Source: JBBPYC01 sp038200275 (GTDB taxonomy: Bacteria > Pseudomonadota > Gammaproteobacteria > Burkholderiales > Burkholderiaceae_C). Taken from it: a stretch of DNA of 10,398 nt. The stretch's first letter is position 1, and the number at the start of each line of letters is the position of its first letter. The stretch is taken from the NCBI GenBank assembly GCA_038200275.1, contig JBBPYC010000044.1, positions 1-10,398 on the forward strand. The letters run 5' to 3'. The translations under genes were made by a program, and so were the position numbers. The notes beneath the pieces are model-generated. The model had not been told where the DNA came from, did not search any database, and saw nothing but the letters and a program-made list of their open reading frames with translations. This document shows, piece after piece, positions 1-6,134 of this stretch.

Positions 1-1011
1 GCCCGTGAGGTTGGCCAGCACGATCTGGACGTCTTGGTATCTGGTATGGGTGAAGGCACCGCCCTTGTTGATGTCGCCGACCGCACAGATGCCCGGCACG
101 TTGGTTTCCAGCTTGCCATTGGTGGGCACGAAGCCGCGCTCGTCAGTCTCGACCCCGACCGCAGCCAGATTGAGGCGCTCGGTGTTCGGACTGCGCCCGG
201 TGGCGACCAGCAGGTGCGAGCCTTCGACCCACTGTCCACCCACTTTCACGGCGATCCCGGCATTGGCCGTCTTCTCCACCCGCTCGACCTCGTTGCTGGT
301 ATGAATGCGGATGCCCTCTGCCTGCAGCATCTCGGTGAGGGCTTTCGAGACCGCCTCGTTCTCGCGGCCGGTGATGCGCGGGCCGGCCTCGATCACGGTC
401 ACTTCGCTGCCGAGCCGGCGAAAGATCTGCCCCATTTCAAGGCCGATGTAGCTTCCGCCGATGATGATCAGATGGCGTGGAAGCTCGCGCAGTTGGAGCA
501 AGCTGACGTTGTCCAGATGCGGCACGTCATCAATGCCCGGCAGCGGTGGGATGAACGCGCGGGTGCCGGTGTTGAGGAAGACCCGCATGGCCCGCAGCGC
601 CTGGTCACCGGCGGTCAGCTCGAACCGGTCGCCAGCCCGGCCCGTGAAGGCGCCCCAGCCCCGCAGCAAGGTCAGGCCGTCCTGCTCGGTGATCGATGCT
701 TCCAGCCCCGCGCGCGACGCGTCGACCCGCTGCTGCATCCGCTCCATCGCGGCTGCGAAGTCGATTTCGACCTTCCCGGTCTGGATGCCGAAGTCGCCCG
801 CTCGACGCGCCAGGTGCGCGACCCGCGCGCTTTTGCGCAGGGTCTTGGTTGGTGTGCAGCCGTAATTGACGCACGAGCCGCCGACCAGCCCCCCTTCGAT
901 CAGGGCAACCTGCTCACCGCGCCCAGCCAGCGCCATGGCCAAGGTCGGTCCGGCTTGGCCGGCACCGATCACGGCGACATCGAAGTCCATGGCGGGCTTG
1001 CTCTTGCTCAT
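1..1011 (-). CDS. FAD-dependent pyridine nucleotide-disulfide oxidoreductase (mercuric reductase / dihydrolipoyl dehydrogenase-like), partial
   Basis: The minus strand is open from an ATG at 1011 to the window edge (337 codons). The product starts MSKSKPAMDFDVAVIGAGQAG, with the FAD-binding GxGxxG at residues 16-21. The redox-active cysteines are C47 and C52 in SCVNYGC, followed by TPTK, as in group I disulfide oxidoreductases such as mercuric reductase and lipoamide dehydrogenase. A second nucleotide-binding loop, GGSYIG, lies at 185-190 and should bind NAD(P)H. The second FAD motif, CAVGDINKG, has D313. The C-terminal dimerisation domain, which carries the catalytic His-Glu pair, lies beyond the edge. 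There is no N-terminal metal-binding HMA domain and no mer gene nearby, so mercury reduction is not supported and the substrate is unknown. It sits 10 nt downstream of the DUF427 gene, probably in one operon. Confidence 0.9.
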   Translation of the reverse strand, partial: MSKSKPAMDFDVAVIGAGQAGPTLAMALAGRGEQVALIEGGLVGGSCVNYGCTPTKTLRKSARVAHLARRAGDFGIQTGKVEIDFAAAMERMQQRVDASRAGLEASITEQDGLTLLRGWGAFTGRAGDRFELTAGDQALRAMRVFLNTGTRAFIPPLPGIDDVPHLDNVSLLQLRELPRHLIIIGGSYIGLEMGQIFRRLGSEVTVIEAGPRITGRENEAVSKALTEMLQAEGIRIHTSNEVERVEKTANAGIAVKVGGQWVEGSHLLVATGRSPNTERLNLAAVGVETDERGFVPTNGKLETNVPGICAVGDINKGGAFTHTRYQDVQIVLANLTG

Positions 1012-1021
1012 ACGATGTTGC

Positions 1022-1303
1022 TCATGCCTCGACCTTCACGCCTTTCCAGAACGCGACCCGGCCGTTGATCATCTTGGCTTCGGGCTTGGGATCGGCGTAG
1101 AACCAGGCGGCGTCCGCGTTCAACTCCCCGTCGACCATCAGCGAGTAATAGCTGGCCTGGCCCTTCCAGAGACAACTGGTCTTGTGGTTGCTGAAGGTGA
1201 TGTACTCCCGGTTGAGCGCGGCCTCGGGGAAGTAATGGTTGCCATCGACAACCACGGTGTCGTCGCTCTCCGCAATTACGGCGCCGTTCCAAGTGGCTTT
1301 CAT
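1022..1303 (-). CDS. DUF427 domain-containing protein
   Basis: A 93-residue protein that matches the DUF427 family over its whole length. Visible family signatures are NG at residues 6-7, the YFP turn at 24-26, CLWKGQASYYSL at 44-55, AAWFYADPKPEA at 65-76 and GRVAFW at 81-86. The ATG at 1303 is chosen because GAGGAGAG lies at ribosome-binding distance before it and because it matches the usual family start. The reading frame stays open about 40 codons further upstream, but that extension encodes a piece of a different protein (see the methyltransferase-like fragment). The family is small, cytoplasmic and beta-rich, with no established reaction. The stop codon is 10 nt before the flavoprotein start, so the two are probably co-transcribed, which would suggest a shared redox role; that is inference. 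Confidence 0.88.
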   Translation of the reverse strand: MKATWNGAVIAESDDTVVVDGNHYFPEAALNREYITFSNHKTSCLWKGQASYYSLMVDGELNADAAWFYADPKPEAKMINGRVAFWKGVKVEA

Positions 1304-1335
1304 TGGTTCTCTCCTCGGTGGGCGGATTGACGTGA

Positions 1336-1360
1336 GGGGACAAACCGAAGATTTGTCCCC
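1336..1360. repeat. Perfect 9-bp inverted repeat upstream of the DUF427 gene
   Basis: GGGGACAAA (1336-1344) and TTTGTCCCC (1352-1360) are exact reverse complements around a 7-nt loop. The element lies about 32 nt upstream of the DUF427 start, exactly where the methyltransferase-like coding similarity stops. It could be an operator, a terminator-like hairpin, or the end of a REP-like or mobile sequence. No T-run follows on either strand, so an intrinsic terminator is less likely. Confidence 0.7.
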
Positions 1361-1437
1361 AGATAGCAGGGCCAGCTTAACGCACGACCCGGCGCCGAAT
1401 TCGATGATCTCGGCGCCGGGTCCCATCTCGGCGGCTC
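1361..1437 (-). pseudogene. Short remnant resembling an EgtD-type SAM-dependent methyltransferase
   Basis: In frame with and upstream of the DUF427 start, the minus strand encodes AAEMGPGAEIIEFGAGS followed by a hydrophobic LALL. This strongly resembles motif I (the SAM-binding GxGS loop) of histidine N-alpha-methyltransferases of the EgtD family, which read roughly gpga.lvElGaGs.KtrlLL. Only about 25 codons are recognisable: similarity ends at the inverted repeat on one side and at the DUF4331 fragment on the other. The piece has no start of its own and cannot be functional. Identification rests on one motif, so other class I methyltransferases remain possible. Confidence 0.45.
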
Positions 1438-1707
1438 GCCGTGGTGGCGGGAGATCCGGCCGGCTGGCCGAACGGCCGACGCCCCAACGACGATGTGACC
1501 GACATCGCGTCGCGGGTCGTCGCCGGGGCCTTGCTTGGCCCGGTGCCAGCGTTGGGCGACGGGGTGAACTTCAATATCGGGGCGGTGGGATCGAACATTA
1601 CTGCGGGTGGCCTCTATACGCAGTTCCCCTACCTTCCGACGCCGCACGACGGCCGAAATCGGCGTCATATCGATTGTGGCGAACCGTTGGCCAACCCCTG
1701 CAATTGA
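1432..1707 (+). pseudogene. C-terminal fragment of a DUF4331 family protein
   Basis: From 1432 the plus frame reads RLAVVAGDPAGWPNGRRPN, then DDVTDIASRVVAG, LGDGVN and FPYLPTPHDGRNRRHID, ending at a TGA at 1705-1707. This order (RLAV..GD.aGfPNGRR..DDV.DI, then GDGVN, then FPYL.tPHdG) is the conserved C-terminal end of DUF4331 proteins. These are usually secreted proteins of several hundred residues and unknown function. About 90 residues remain. The N-terminal signal peptide and main domain are absent, and the only in-frame start, the GTG at 1441, lies inside the conserved block with no ribosome-binding site. It is a truncated relic joined directly to the opposite-strand methyltransferase-like remnant. 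Confidence 0.7.
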
Positions 1708-1781
1708 GGGATGCCTGTTGGCGCCGGCGGAATATTGGCTCTTCCTCAATTGGATATTGGTGGCGAATTCCTCGTGGTTTG

Positions 1782-2280
1782 TCAGGCCACAGTGCCGTAG
1801 AGCTTCACGAAGGCTGAGCGTTGGGTACGTGCCTTGGGCTCGCCGGCAAGCCAGCGCAGCAGCCTGACGACGTTCATTGCTGTGGCTACCATCAAATGCG
1901 CCAAGTGCGTTTTGAGCTGGCCGAAGCAGGGAGTGCGCCGCGCCGCGTGGGACCGTACCGCCTGAGCGATGGTGCCCTCGACGCCCGCGCGCCGAGCGTA
2001 CTCGGCTGCAAAGTCAAAAGTCTTCTCGCGCGCTCGCCCTTCACGCAGCGCCTCGTACTCAGCTTGGCCGACGGATGCTGATGGTGCGTCGCGGCGGCGT
2101 CGAGTCGGTGCATTGGGCGAGCACCGGACATCGTCGACAGGTTTTGGAGGCAAACTTGACCTTGATCACCGGCATGTCGCTGTGCGTCGATGCCATCGTC
2201 CAGCTGTTGCTTGTCTGCCCGGCCGGGCAGCTTGCCTGCCTTCGCTCGAAGTCGACCACGAAGTCACGTGCAGCAAACCC
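1782..2280 (-). pseudogene. C-terminal remnant of an IS1182-like DDE transposase, frameshifted
   Basis: Two minus-strand frames together give the end of a DDE transposase of the IS1182 type. The upstream piece has FVVDFERRQASCPAGQTS, then SW, VIKVKFASKTC and CPVLAQC, the cysteine-bearing segment of these enzymes. The downstream piece has AEYEALREGRAREKTFDF, then YARRAGVEGTIAQAVR (the catalytic Glu region) and KTHLAHLMVATAMNVVRL, ending at a TGA at 1782-1784. The frames join at about 2066-2070 (GGCC), where deleting one base restores a continuous reading, RRQAEYEAL. The N-terminal half, with the first two catalytic acidic residues, is missing. At about 2280 the similarity stops where a recombinase fragment on the other strand begins. 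No flanking inverted repeats or target duplication could be defined. Confidence 0.78.
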
Positions 2281-2440
2281 CTGTGGCTCGGCCACGAGAG
2301 CACGAACACGACGCACCGCTATGTCGAGGCCAACCTGGAGATGATGGAGAAAGGCACGCGCGCAGCTCGAGGCGCCCGACATCAAGCTCGAGCGCTTCCG
2401 CGCCAGCGACGCCTTTATGAAGTTCCTGCGGACCCTGTAA
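2281..2440 (+). pseudogene. C-terminal remnant of a tyrosine recombinase/integrase, frameshifted
   Basis: The plus strand encodes LWLGHESTNTTHRYVEANLE, which holds the conserved LGH histidine (2293-2295) and the nucleophilic tyrosine (2320-2322) of phage-integrase-type recombinases. The frame then breaks. Continuing one frame over gives AQLEAPDIKLERFRASDAF and MKFLRTL, then a TAA at 2438-2440, the usual tail of this subgroup. Removing one A from AAA at 2350-2352 joins the two (EKARAQLEAPD). The N-terminal DNA-binding domain and the first catalytic Arg, Lys and His are absent, so it cannot recombine DNA. It abuts the transposase remnant on its left side. Confidence 0.75.
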
Positions 2441-2598
2441 CGATGCAAAGCGCCGCGACCTTTAGCATGATCGTCGACACAGTGGACAGCCGTGCCGGGT
2501 GTTGCGAACCCACGCATGGTTGAGACTTATGCATAGGGGTCGCAAGCAGCTGCGCAAACAGAAGCGGTTGCCGCAGCGGCTTTCCCGCACTGAGTTGC

Positions 2599-3420
2599 TC
2601 ACCAAGTACCCACTGTCCGCAGCAGCAAATTGATCTCCTCCGCCACCACCTCCGGGTGATCCTCGGGCGTGAAGTGCAGGCCACCTTCGATGCGGCGCAG
2701 CGGCGCCGCAAGGTCGGCTGCGAAGCGCTCGCCATATTCGATCTTCTGAAACGAGTCGGCTGCGCCCCAGGCGATCCGCGCGGGAACGCCGAGCCGGGGA
2801 AGATCGTCCGCGACGGCCAGGGTGTCCTGCACGTCGAGCGCGTCCATCTGGCGGATCAGCGCTTCGGTGCCCTCGTGCTCGGCGTAGTGCTTCCAGTGCA
2901 GTTCGAGCGACTCCTCACCCTGCGCCGAATCGTCGTGGCCGCGGATCATCAGCGTGTGCACGATCTGCTTGCCCAATGCGTCCGGCAGGTGCTTGAGCAG
3001 CGGACCGGCCGCGCGCAGTGCCTTCACGCTCGGAATCGGCCACGAGTCGTAGCCGATCGCGTTGGTCAGGAACAGCCCGCGGCAGAACCCCGGATGCCGC
3101 ACCGCGGCGATCTGCGCGACGCCGCCGCCCAAGTCGTGACCGGCCAGCACCGCTGCTTCGACTCCGATCGAGCGGGCCCATGCGAACAGGTACTCAGCCT
3201 GGCGCGCGACCGAGATGTCGCGGTCGCGCCCGGCGGGAATCGACGAGCCGTAGCCGACCATCTCGAACGCAAGGCAGCGCGCGTTCTCGATCAGCGGCAC
3301 GACGCGGCGCCAGAGCAGCGGACAGGTCGGGATGCCGTGGATCAGGATCAACGGGGTGCCGGTGCCTTGCTCGTGCCAAGTGATCGGAATGCCGTCGACT
3401 TGGGTGGTATGCGTTTTCAT
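2599..3420 (-). CDS. Alpha/beta hydrolase with Asp nucleophile (haloalkane dehalogenase / epoxide hydrolase-like)
   Basis: A 273-residue alpha/beta-fold hydrolase. The oxyanion-hole motif HGIP is at 28-31, the nucleophile elbow is GHDLGGG with D96, the likely acid is D222 in WGAADSF, and the catalytic histidine is H249 in GGLHFTPEDHP. An Asp rather than Ser nucleophile places it with haloalkane and haloacetate dehalogenases and epoxide hydrolases. The two residues that normally hold the halide in haloalkane dehalogenases (Asn in HGNP and Trp after the nucleophile) are Ile and Leu here, so dehalogenation is doubtful and the substrate is unknown. The ATG at 3420 matches the family start; an in-frame ATG at 3450 would add ten residues. 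No signal peptide is seen, so it is probably cytoplasmic. It stands alone in its orientation after a 400-nt intergenic region. Confidence 0.88.
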   Translation of the reverse strand: MKTHTTQVDGIPITWHEQGTGTPLILIHGIPTCPLLWRRVVPLIENARCLAFEMVGYGSSIPAGRDRDISVARQAEYLFAWARSIGVEAAVLAGHDLGGGVAQIAAVRHPGFCRGLFLTNAIGYDSWPIPSVKALRAAGPLLKHLPDALGKQIVHTLMIRGHDDSAQGEESLELHWKHYAEHEGTEALIRQMDALDVQDTLAVADDLPRLGVPARIAWGAADSFQKIEYGERFAADLAAPLRRIEGGLHFTPEDHPEVVAEEINLLLRTVGTW

Positions 3421-3823
3421 CAATCGTTCCGGTTGGAAAAAGAGGGGCATCGACCCCGACCGGCCGCGCTCTGCAGTCGTCGGCAGCCGCACCTGCTTCT
3501 CGTGCGGCTACGCTGATAAAGCCGGCCGTGCGGAACGGGGCAAGCGGCAAGCCCGGCGGCAGTTAGGCGGCTGAAGAGCGCCCTCGAGCTCTGCGGGCAG
3601 AAGCGCGATCAAGCGCGGGCATTTCGTCGGGGCGGCCGCGTTGCCGGCCCGGCTGCAGCACATGACGTTACCCGGTCGATCGAGCGCGTGACTTTGCTGG
3701 CCCTCCGGAAAGGGGATGCCACGAAGTGTGTTAGTTTGACGGATAGGAACGAAAATTGTCCGCACCCCATAAGGCTGATAAGTGATGGCCCTTGGGCAAC
3801 CGGTGCTGCACGAGGAACGATCG
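3421..3823. other. Divergent intergenic region between hydrolase and peroxiredoxin-like genes
   Basis: No convincing gene is seen in these 403 bases; open frames on both strands lack family similarity. The region should carry the promoters of the two divergent genes. Visible elements are an 8-bp inverted repeat nearer the hydrolase and, nearer the peroxiredoxin-like gene, TTGACG (3736-3741) and GGAAC (3746-3750). The GGAAC resembles an ECF-type -35 element, but no clear matching -10 was found. A GTTAGGC at about 3563 resembles half of an integron attC core but has no partner. Confidence 0.4.
3485..3509. repeat. Perfect 8-bp inverted repeat upstream of the hydrolase gene
   Basis: AGCCGCAC (3485-3492) and GTGCGGCT (3502-3509) pair exactly around a 9-nt loop. 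The element lies 65 nt upstream of the hydrolase start, so it could be an operator or a leader hairpin. There is no T-run. Confidence 0.5.
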
Positions 3824-4348
3824 ATGAACGAAAACAAGAAACCGACAGCCGGCATTGAGTTGCCTGCCCTGGACTGGCCTTTGCTCAGCGGAGGCAGCTA
3901 CAAGCTCGCGCCGCCCAGCGGAGGGTGGCGGCTGCTGGTCGTCTATCGAGGCAAGCACTGCCCGTTGTGCAAGAAATACTTGGCGACGCTCAATCAAATG
4001 CTGGACGAGTTCGAATCCAGTGGCATCAAGGTCGCCGTAGTCTCCGCCGACCCGCGCGACAAGGCCGAGTCCGAGGCGGCAGAGGAGCGTTGGCGTTTCC
4101 CGGTTGCCTACGATATGACGGTGCCGCAGATGCGCGACTTGGGTCTCTACATCTCCGAGCCGCGCTCCGCTCAGGAAACCGATCGGCCATTCGCCGAGCC
4201 GGCGATCTTCGTGATCAACCCGGAGGGCAAGTTGCAGGTGGTCGATGTCTCCAACGCCCCCTTTGCCAGACCCGACCTGGCGAGCCTGCTCGCCGGCCTG
4301 AAGTTCATCCAGGAAAAGAACTATCCCATCCGAGGCGCGATGAAGTGA
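3824..4348 (+). CDS. Peroxiredoxin-like (AhpC/TSA, thioredoxin-fold) protein
   Basis: A 174-residue thioredoxin-fold protein of the AhpC/TSA-redoxin group. After an N-terminal strand (GIELPALDWPLLSGG), the core LLVVYRGKHCPLCKKYL carries C46 and C49. Then follow a predicted helix, VAVVSADPRDKAESEA (peroxiredoxin-like strand and loop), the YDMTVPQMRDLGLYIS segment, and AEPAIFVINPEGKLQVVDVS with the cis-Pro region. It differs from classical peroxiredoxins in having a CxxC-type pair (CPLC) instead of PxxxTxxC, as seen in peroxiredoxin-like family proteins of proteobacteria, so a thiol-disulfide role is as likely as peroxide reduction. The ATG at 3824 is chosen because GAGGAACG precedes it at proper spacing; the ATG at 3782 lacks such a site. 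It has no signal peptide and should be cytosolic. It converges with the HAD gene. Confidence 0.88.
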   Translation: MNENKKPTAGIELPALDWPLLSGGSYKLAPPSGGWRLLVVYRGKHCPLCKKYLATLNQMLDEFESSGIKVAVVSADPRDKAESEAAEERWRFPVAYDMTVPQMRDLGLYISEPRSAQETDRPFAEPAIFVINPEGKLQVVDVSNAPFARPDLASLLAGLKFIQEKNYPIRGAMK

Positions 4349-4369
4349 CGGCCATCGCGTGATGACCGT
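4348..4369. terminator. Possible bidirectional hairpin between convergent stop codons
   Basis: ACGGCCATC (4348-4356) and GATGACCGT (4361-4369) pair with one mismatch around the loop GCGT. The stem overlaps the last base of the peroxiredoxin-like stop codon and the first base of the HAD stop codon on the other strand, and fills the 20-nt gap between the two convergent genes. There is no T-tract, so termination efficiency is uncertain. Confidence 0.35.
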
Positions 4370-5067
4370 TACAGCCTGGGCGCTGGAGCGGAGATTGGTT
4401 TTTCGGCGAAGCCGAGCAGATCGGCGGCGTCGATGTCAGGCGTTTCGGCCAACGGGAACTTTTGCTGGCCTTCGCGGCCGATGAAAGCCGTCCGAAGCCC
4501 CGCCCATTTCGCGCCGGCAACGTCCCAGCCGTGGGCAGCCACCAGCATGCACTCGCCGGGCGTCACGCCCATTTCGTCGGCCGCCCAGTGATAGACGGCT
4601 CGATGGGGCTTGAACTTGCCTGGCTGTTCCACGCTCAACAAACGCTCGAATAAGGTATCGAGGCTGGCATGCCTCATCTGCGCCTCGACGACCTCCTGAG
4701 AGGAGTTCGTGAGGGTCGCGAGGCGGACTCCGCGCGCTTTCAACTGCTCGAGTGCGGGTTTGACGTCAGGATGCAGCGGTAGCGTGCGAATCACGCTCAG
4801 AGCCTGCTTCGCGTCGTCTGCCTTCAGTGTGATGTCGCGATTTCGAGCGAGCATCTGAAGAACTGCTGCACCAATGTCACCGAACGACGCGTACTGCTCG
4901 CTGACAGTCATCACGAGCGAGTATTGCAACATCGTCGTGAACCACAGCTTCGCCGCACCCTCGTCCAGCAAAACGTCGGTGACTGCTTTTTGCAGCGGCT
5001 TGATGTCCAGCAGCGTCTCGTTGGCGTCGAACAGCAGGACGCGCGGCAAGGTCAAGGGATCATGCAT
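4369..5067 (-). CDS. Type II haloacid dehalogenase-like HAD hydrolase
   Basis: A 232-residue HAD-superfamily hydrolase (from the ATG at 5067) of the type II haloacid dehalogenase subfamily. Motif I is FDANETLLD with nucleophile D14, motif II is TLTNSS, motif III is K153 in KFKPHRAVY, and motif IV is AAHGWDVAGAKWAG. Compared with characterised L-2-haloacid dehalogenases, the substrate-carboxylate Arg of LWRxxxLEY is Phe (LWFTTMLQY), and the Ser and Asn of SSNAWD are Ala and His. These changes argue against simple haloacid turnover, so the natural substrate is open; a phosphatase role is also possible. A TTG at 5100 would extend the start by 11 residues; neither start has a strong ribosome-binding site. 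It lies just downstream of the membrane protein gene on the same strand. Confidence 0.87.
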   Translation of the reverse strand: MHDPLTLPRVLLFDANETLLDIKPLQKAVTDVLLDEGAAKLWFTTMLQYSLVMTVSEQYASFGDIGAAVLQMLARNRDITLKADDAKQALSVIRTLPLHPDVKPALEQLKARGVRLATLTNSSQEVVEAQMRHASLDTLFERLLSVEQPGKFKPHRAVYHWAADEMGVTPGECMLVAAHGWDVAGAKWAGLRTAFIGREGQQKFPLAETPDIDAADLLGFAEKPISAPAPRL

Positions 5068-5106
5068 GCTAAATACGCTCGGCAAGGACTTGTCGTGCAA
5101 GGCGAA

Positions 5107-5436
5107 TCATGCGCGAGCCCGTGAAAACGACATGTCTTGCAACGCGGGTGAGCGGCCATAGACCCAGCCGAGGACGGCGCCGAAGATCAGATGGAGCACC
5201 AAGGTCATCACCGAAGCCATGATGCCCATGTTCATCCCGAACAGGCCGGCGCCGGCCATCGGCATCAACACCACCATCATGATCAGCCAGCCGATCAGGC
5301 CGAGCACGACCCCGTGTCCGACGCGGCTCGTGCCCGGCAGCTTCGAGTCAAGCACGGCGATGGCAACACCGTAGACGACGTTTGCTTGGTGCCGGCCCAT
5401 GTGGCGGCTGGCTATGTGGGACGATGCCGCACCCAT
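5107..5436 (-). CDS. Small integral membrane protein (DUF6789-like), probably N-terminally truncated
   Basis: A reading frame of 109 residues with two strongly hydrophobic stretches, about 40-66 (GHGVVLGLIGWLIMMVV, then LMPMAGAGLFG) and 70-94 (MGIMASVMTLVLHLIFGA, then VLGWVYG). The Met- and Gly-rich pattern MPMAGAGLFG plus LHLIFGAVLGWVYG resembles the C-terminal half of DUF6789-type bacterial membrane proteins, whose function is unknown; this assignment is from memory of the pattern. Those proteins usually have further N-terminal helices. Here a stop lies eight codons before the first ATG, no ribosome-binding site precedes the ATGs at 5436 or 5400, and the upstream 88 nt lead straight to the sigma factor gene. 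It may therefore be a truncated relic. It is 39 nt upstream of the HAD gene on the same strand. Confidence 0.6.
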   Translation of the reverse strand: MGAASSHIASRHMGRHQANVVYGVAIAVLDSKLPGTSRVGHGVVLGLIGWLIMMVVLMPMAGAGLFGMNMGIMASVMTLVLHLIFGAVLGWVYGRSPALQDMSFSRARA

Positions 5437-5524
5437 GGGCGAGTTGGCGCTTTCTCACGACAAGCGCGTGTCGAGCAGCCACAGATACTGTGCCACGCAC
5501 GCCGGCATCCCACACAATGCCGCC

Positions 5525-6103
5525 ATGAATTTGGCTACCACTTCCGATCCCGCCCTGATCGACTTACTTGATCGCGTCGCAGCGCAGGACCACGCGGCAT
5601 TCAAGTCCTTGTACGAGCAGACCGCACCGCGTCTGTACGGACTTGCATTGCGCGTGGTGAGTCAGCGTGAGGCAGCGGAGGACGTGCTGCAGGAAGCGTT
5701 CTTGACGATCTGGCGCTCGGCCGGGGACTACCGCGCCAGCCTGAGCCCGCCGACAGCCTGGCTGGCGCTGATCGTGCGTAGCCGTGCGTTGGATTGCCTG
5801 CGTCGGCTTGGTGCCAGCGGAAGCCATTTGACGCAGGAACTGGACCTAAGCCTATCCGCCGTGCTGGAAAGTGAATCCCCCGATCCCATGATGCAGGCGC
5901 ATGCCAGCCAGCAAGCTGTGGCGCTGCATCGTTGCCTGGGTCAGCTCGACCATCGGCAGCGCGCGGTGATCAGCTCTGCCTACCTGCGTGATCTGAGCCA
6001 CCGCGAATTGGCGGCGCAGTTGCAGCTGCCGTTGGGCACGGTGAAGACCTGGATCCGGCGTGGCCTGGAGCAGCTGCGCGGCTGTCTGGCGCATTTGGCC
6101 TGA
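5525..6103 (+). CDS. ECF-type RNA polymerase sigma factor (sigma-70 family)
   Basis: A 192-residue ECF sigma factor with only the two usual domains. Region 2 spans about residues 23-92, with the core-binding and -10 recognition segment AAEDVLQEAFLTIWRSAGDY. Region 4 spans about 134-187, with the helix-turn-helix LSHRELAAQLQLPLGTVKTW. The linker is a normal ECF length. The frame is open upstream to 5399, but the ATG at 5525 (MNLATTSDP) is chosen because family similarity begins there; the ribosome-binding site is weak. The gene directly downstream encodes an RskA-like anti-sigma N-terminus, the usual partner and the likely inhibitor. Such sigma factors typically switch on a small stress regulon that includes their own operon. 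Codon use resembles the neighbouring intact genes. Confidence 0.93.
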   Translation: MNLATTSDPALIDLLDRVAAQDHAAFKSLYEQTAPRLYGLALRVVSQREAAEDVLQEAFLTIWRSAGDYRASLSPPTAWLALIVRSRALDCLRRLGASGSHLTQELDLSLSAVLESESPDPMMQAHASQQAVALHRCLGQLDHRQRAVISSAYLRDLSHRELAAQLQLPLGTVKTWIRRGLEQLRGCLAHLA

Positions 6104-6134
6104 AGCTGTGCACGAGCACTGATCGGCGCATCCG

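Noticed and set aside
1..1011. Mercury resistance gene merA
   Set aside because: There is no HMA domain and no merR, merT or merP nearby; the redox motif is shared with several other disulfide oxidoreductases and the C-terminal Cys pair is outside the window.
34..1068. A 344-codon plus-strand open frame
   Set aside because: It is the exact antisense of the flavoprotein gene, whose FAD, redox-cysteine and NAD(P) motifs are unmistakable; the plus-strand translation has no family features.
2656..3516. A 286-codon plus-strand open frame
   Set aside because: It is antisense to the alpha/beta hydrolase with its complete catalytic motifs.
3555..3575. GTTAGGC resembling an integron attC core site
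   Set aside because: No matching RYYYAAC partner at attC distance and no foldable attC structure or integron integrase was seen.
3736..3764. Sigma-70 promoter before the peroxiredoxin-like gene
   Set aside because: TTGACG is a good -35 but no acceptable -10 hexamer occurs at 16-18 nt spacing.
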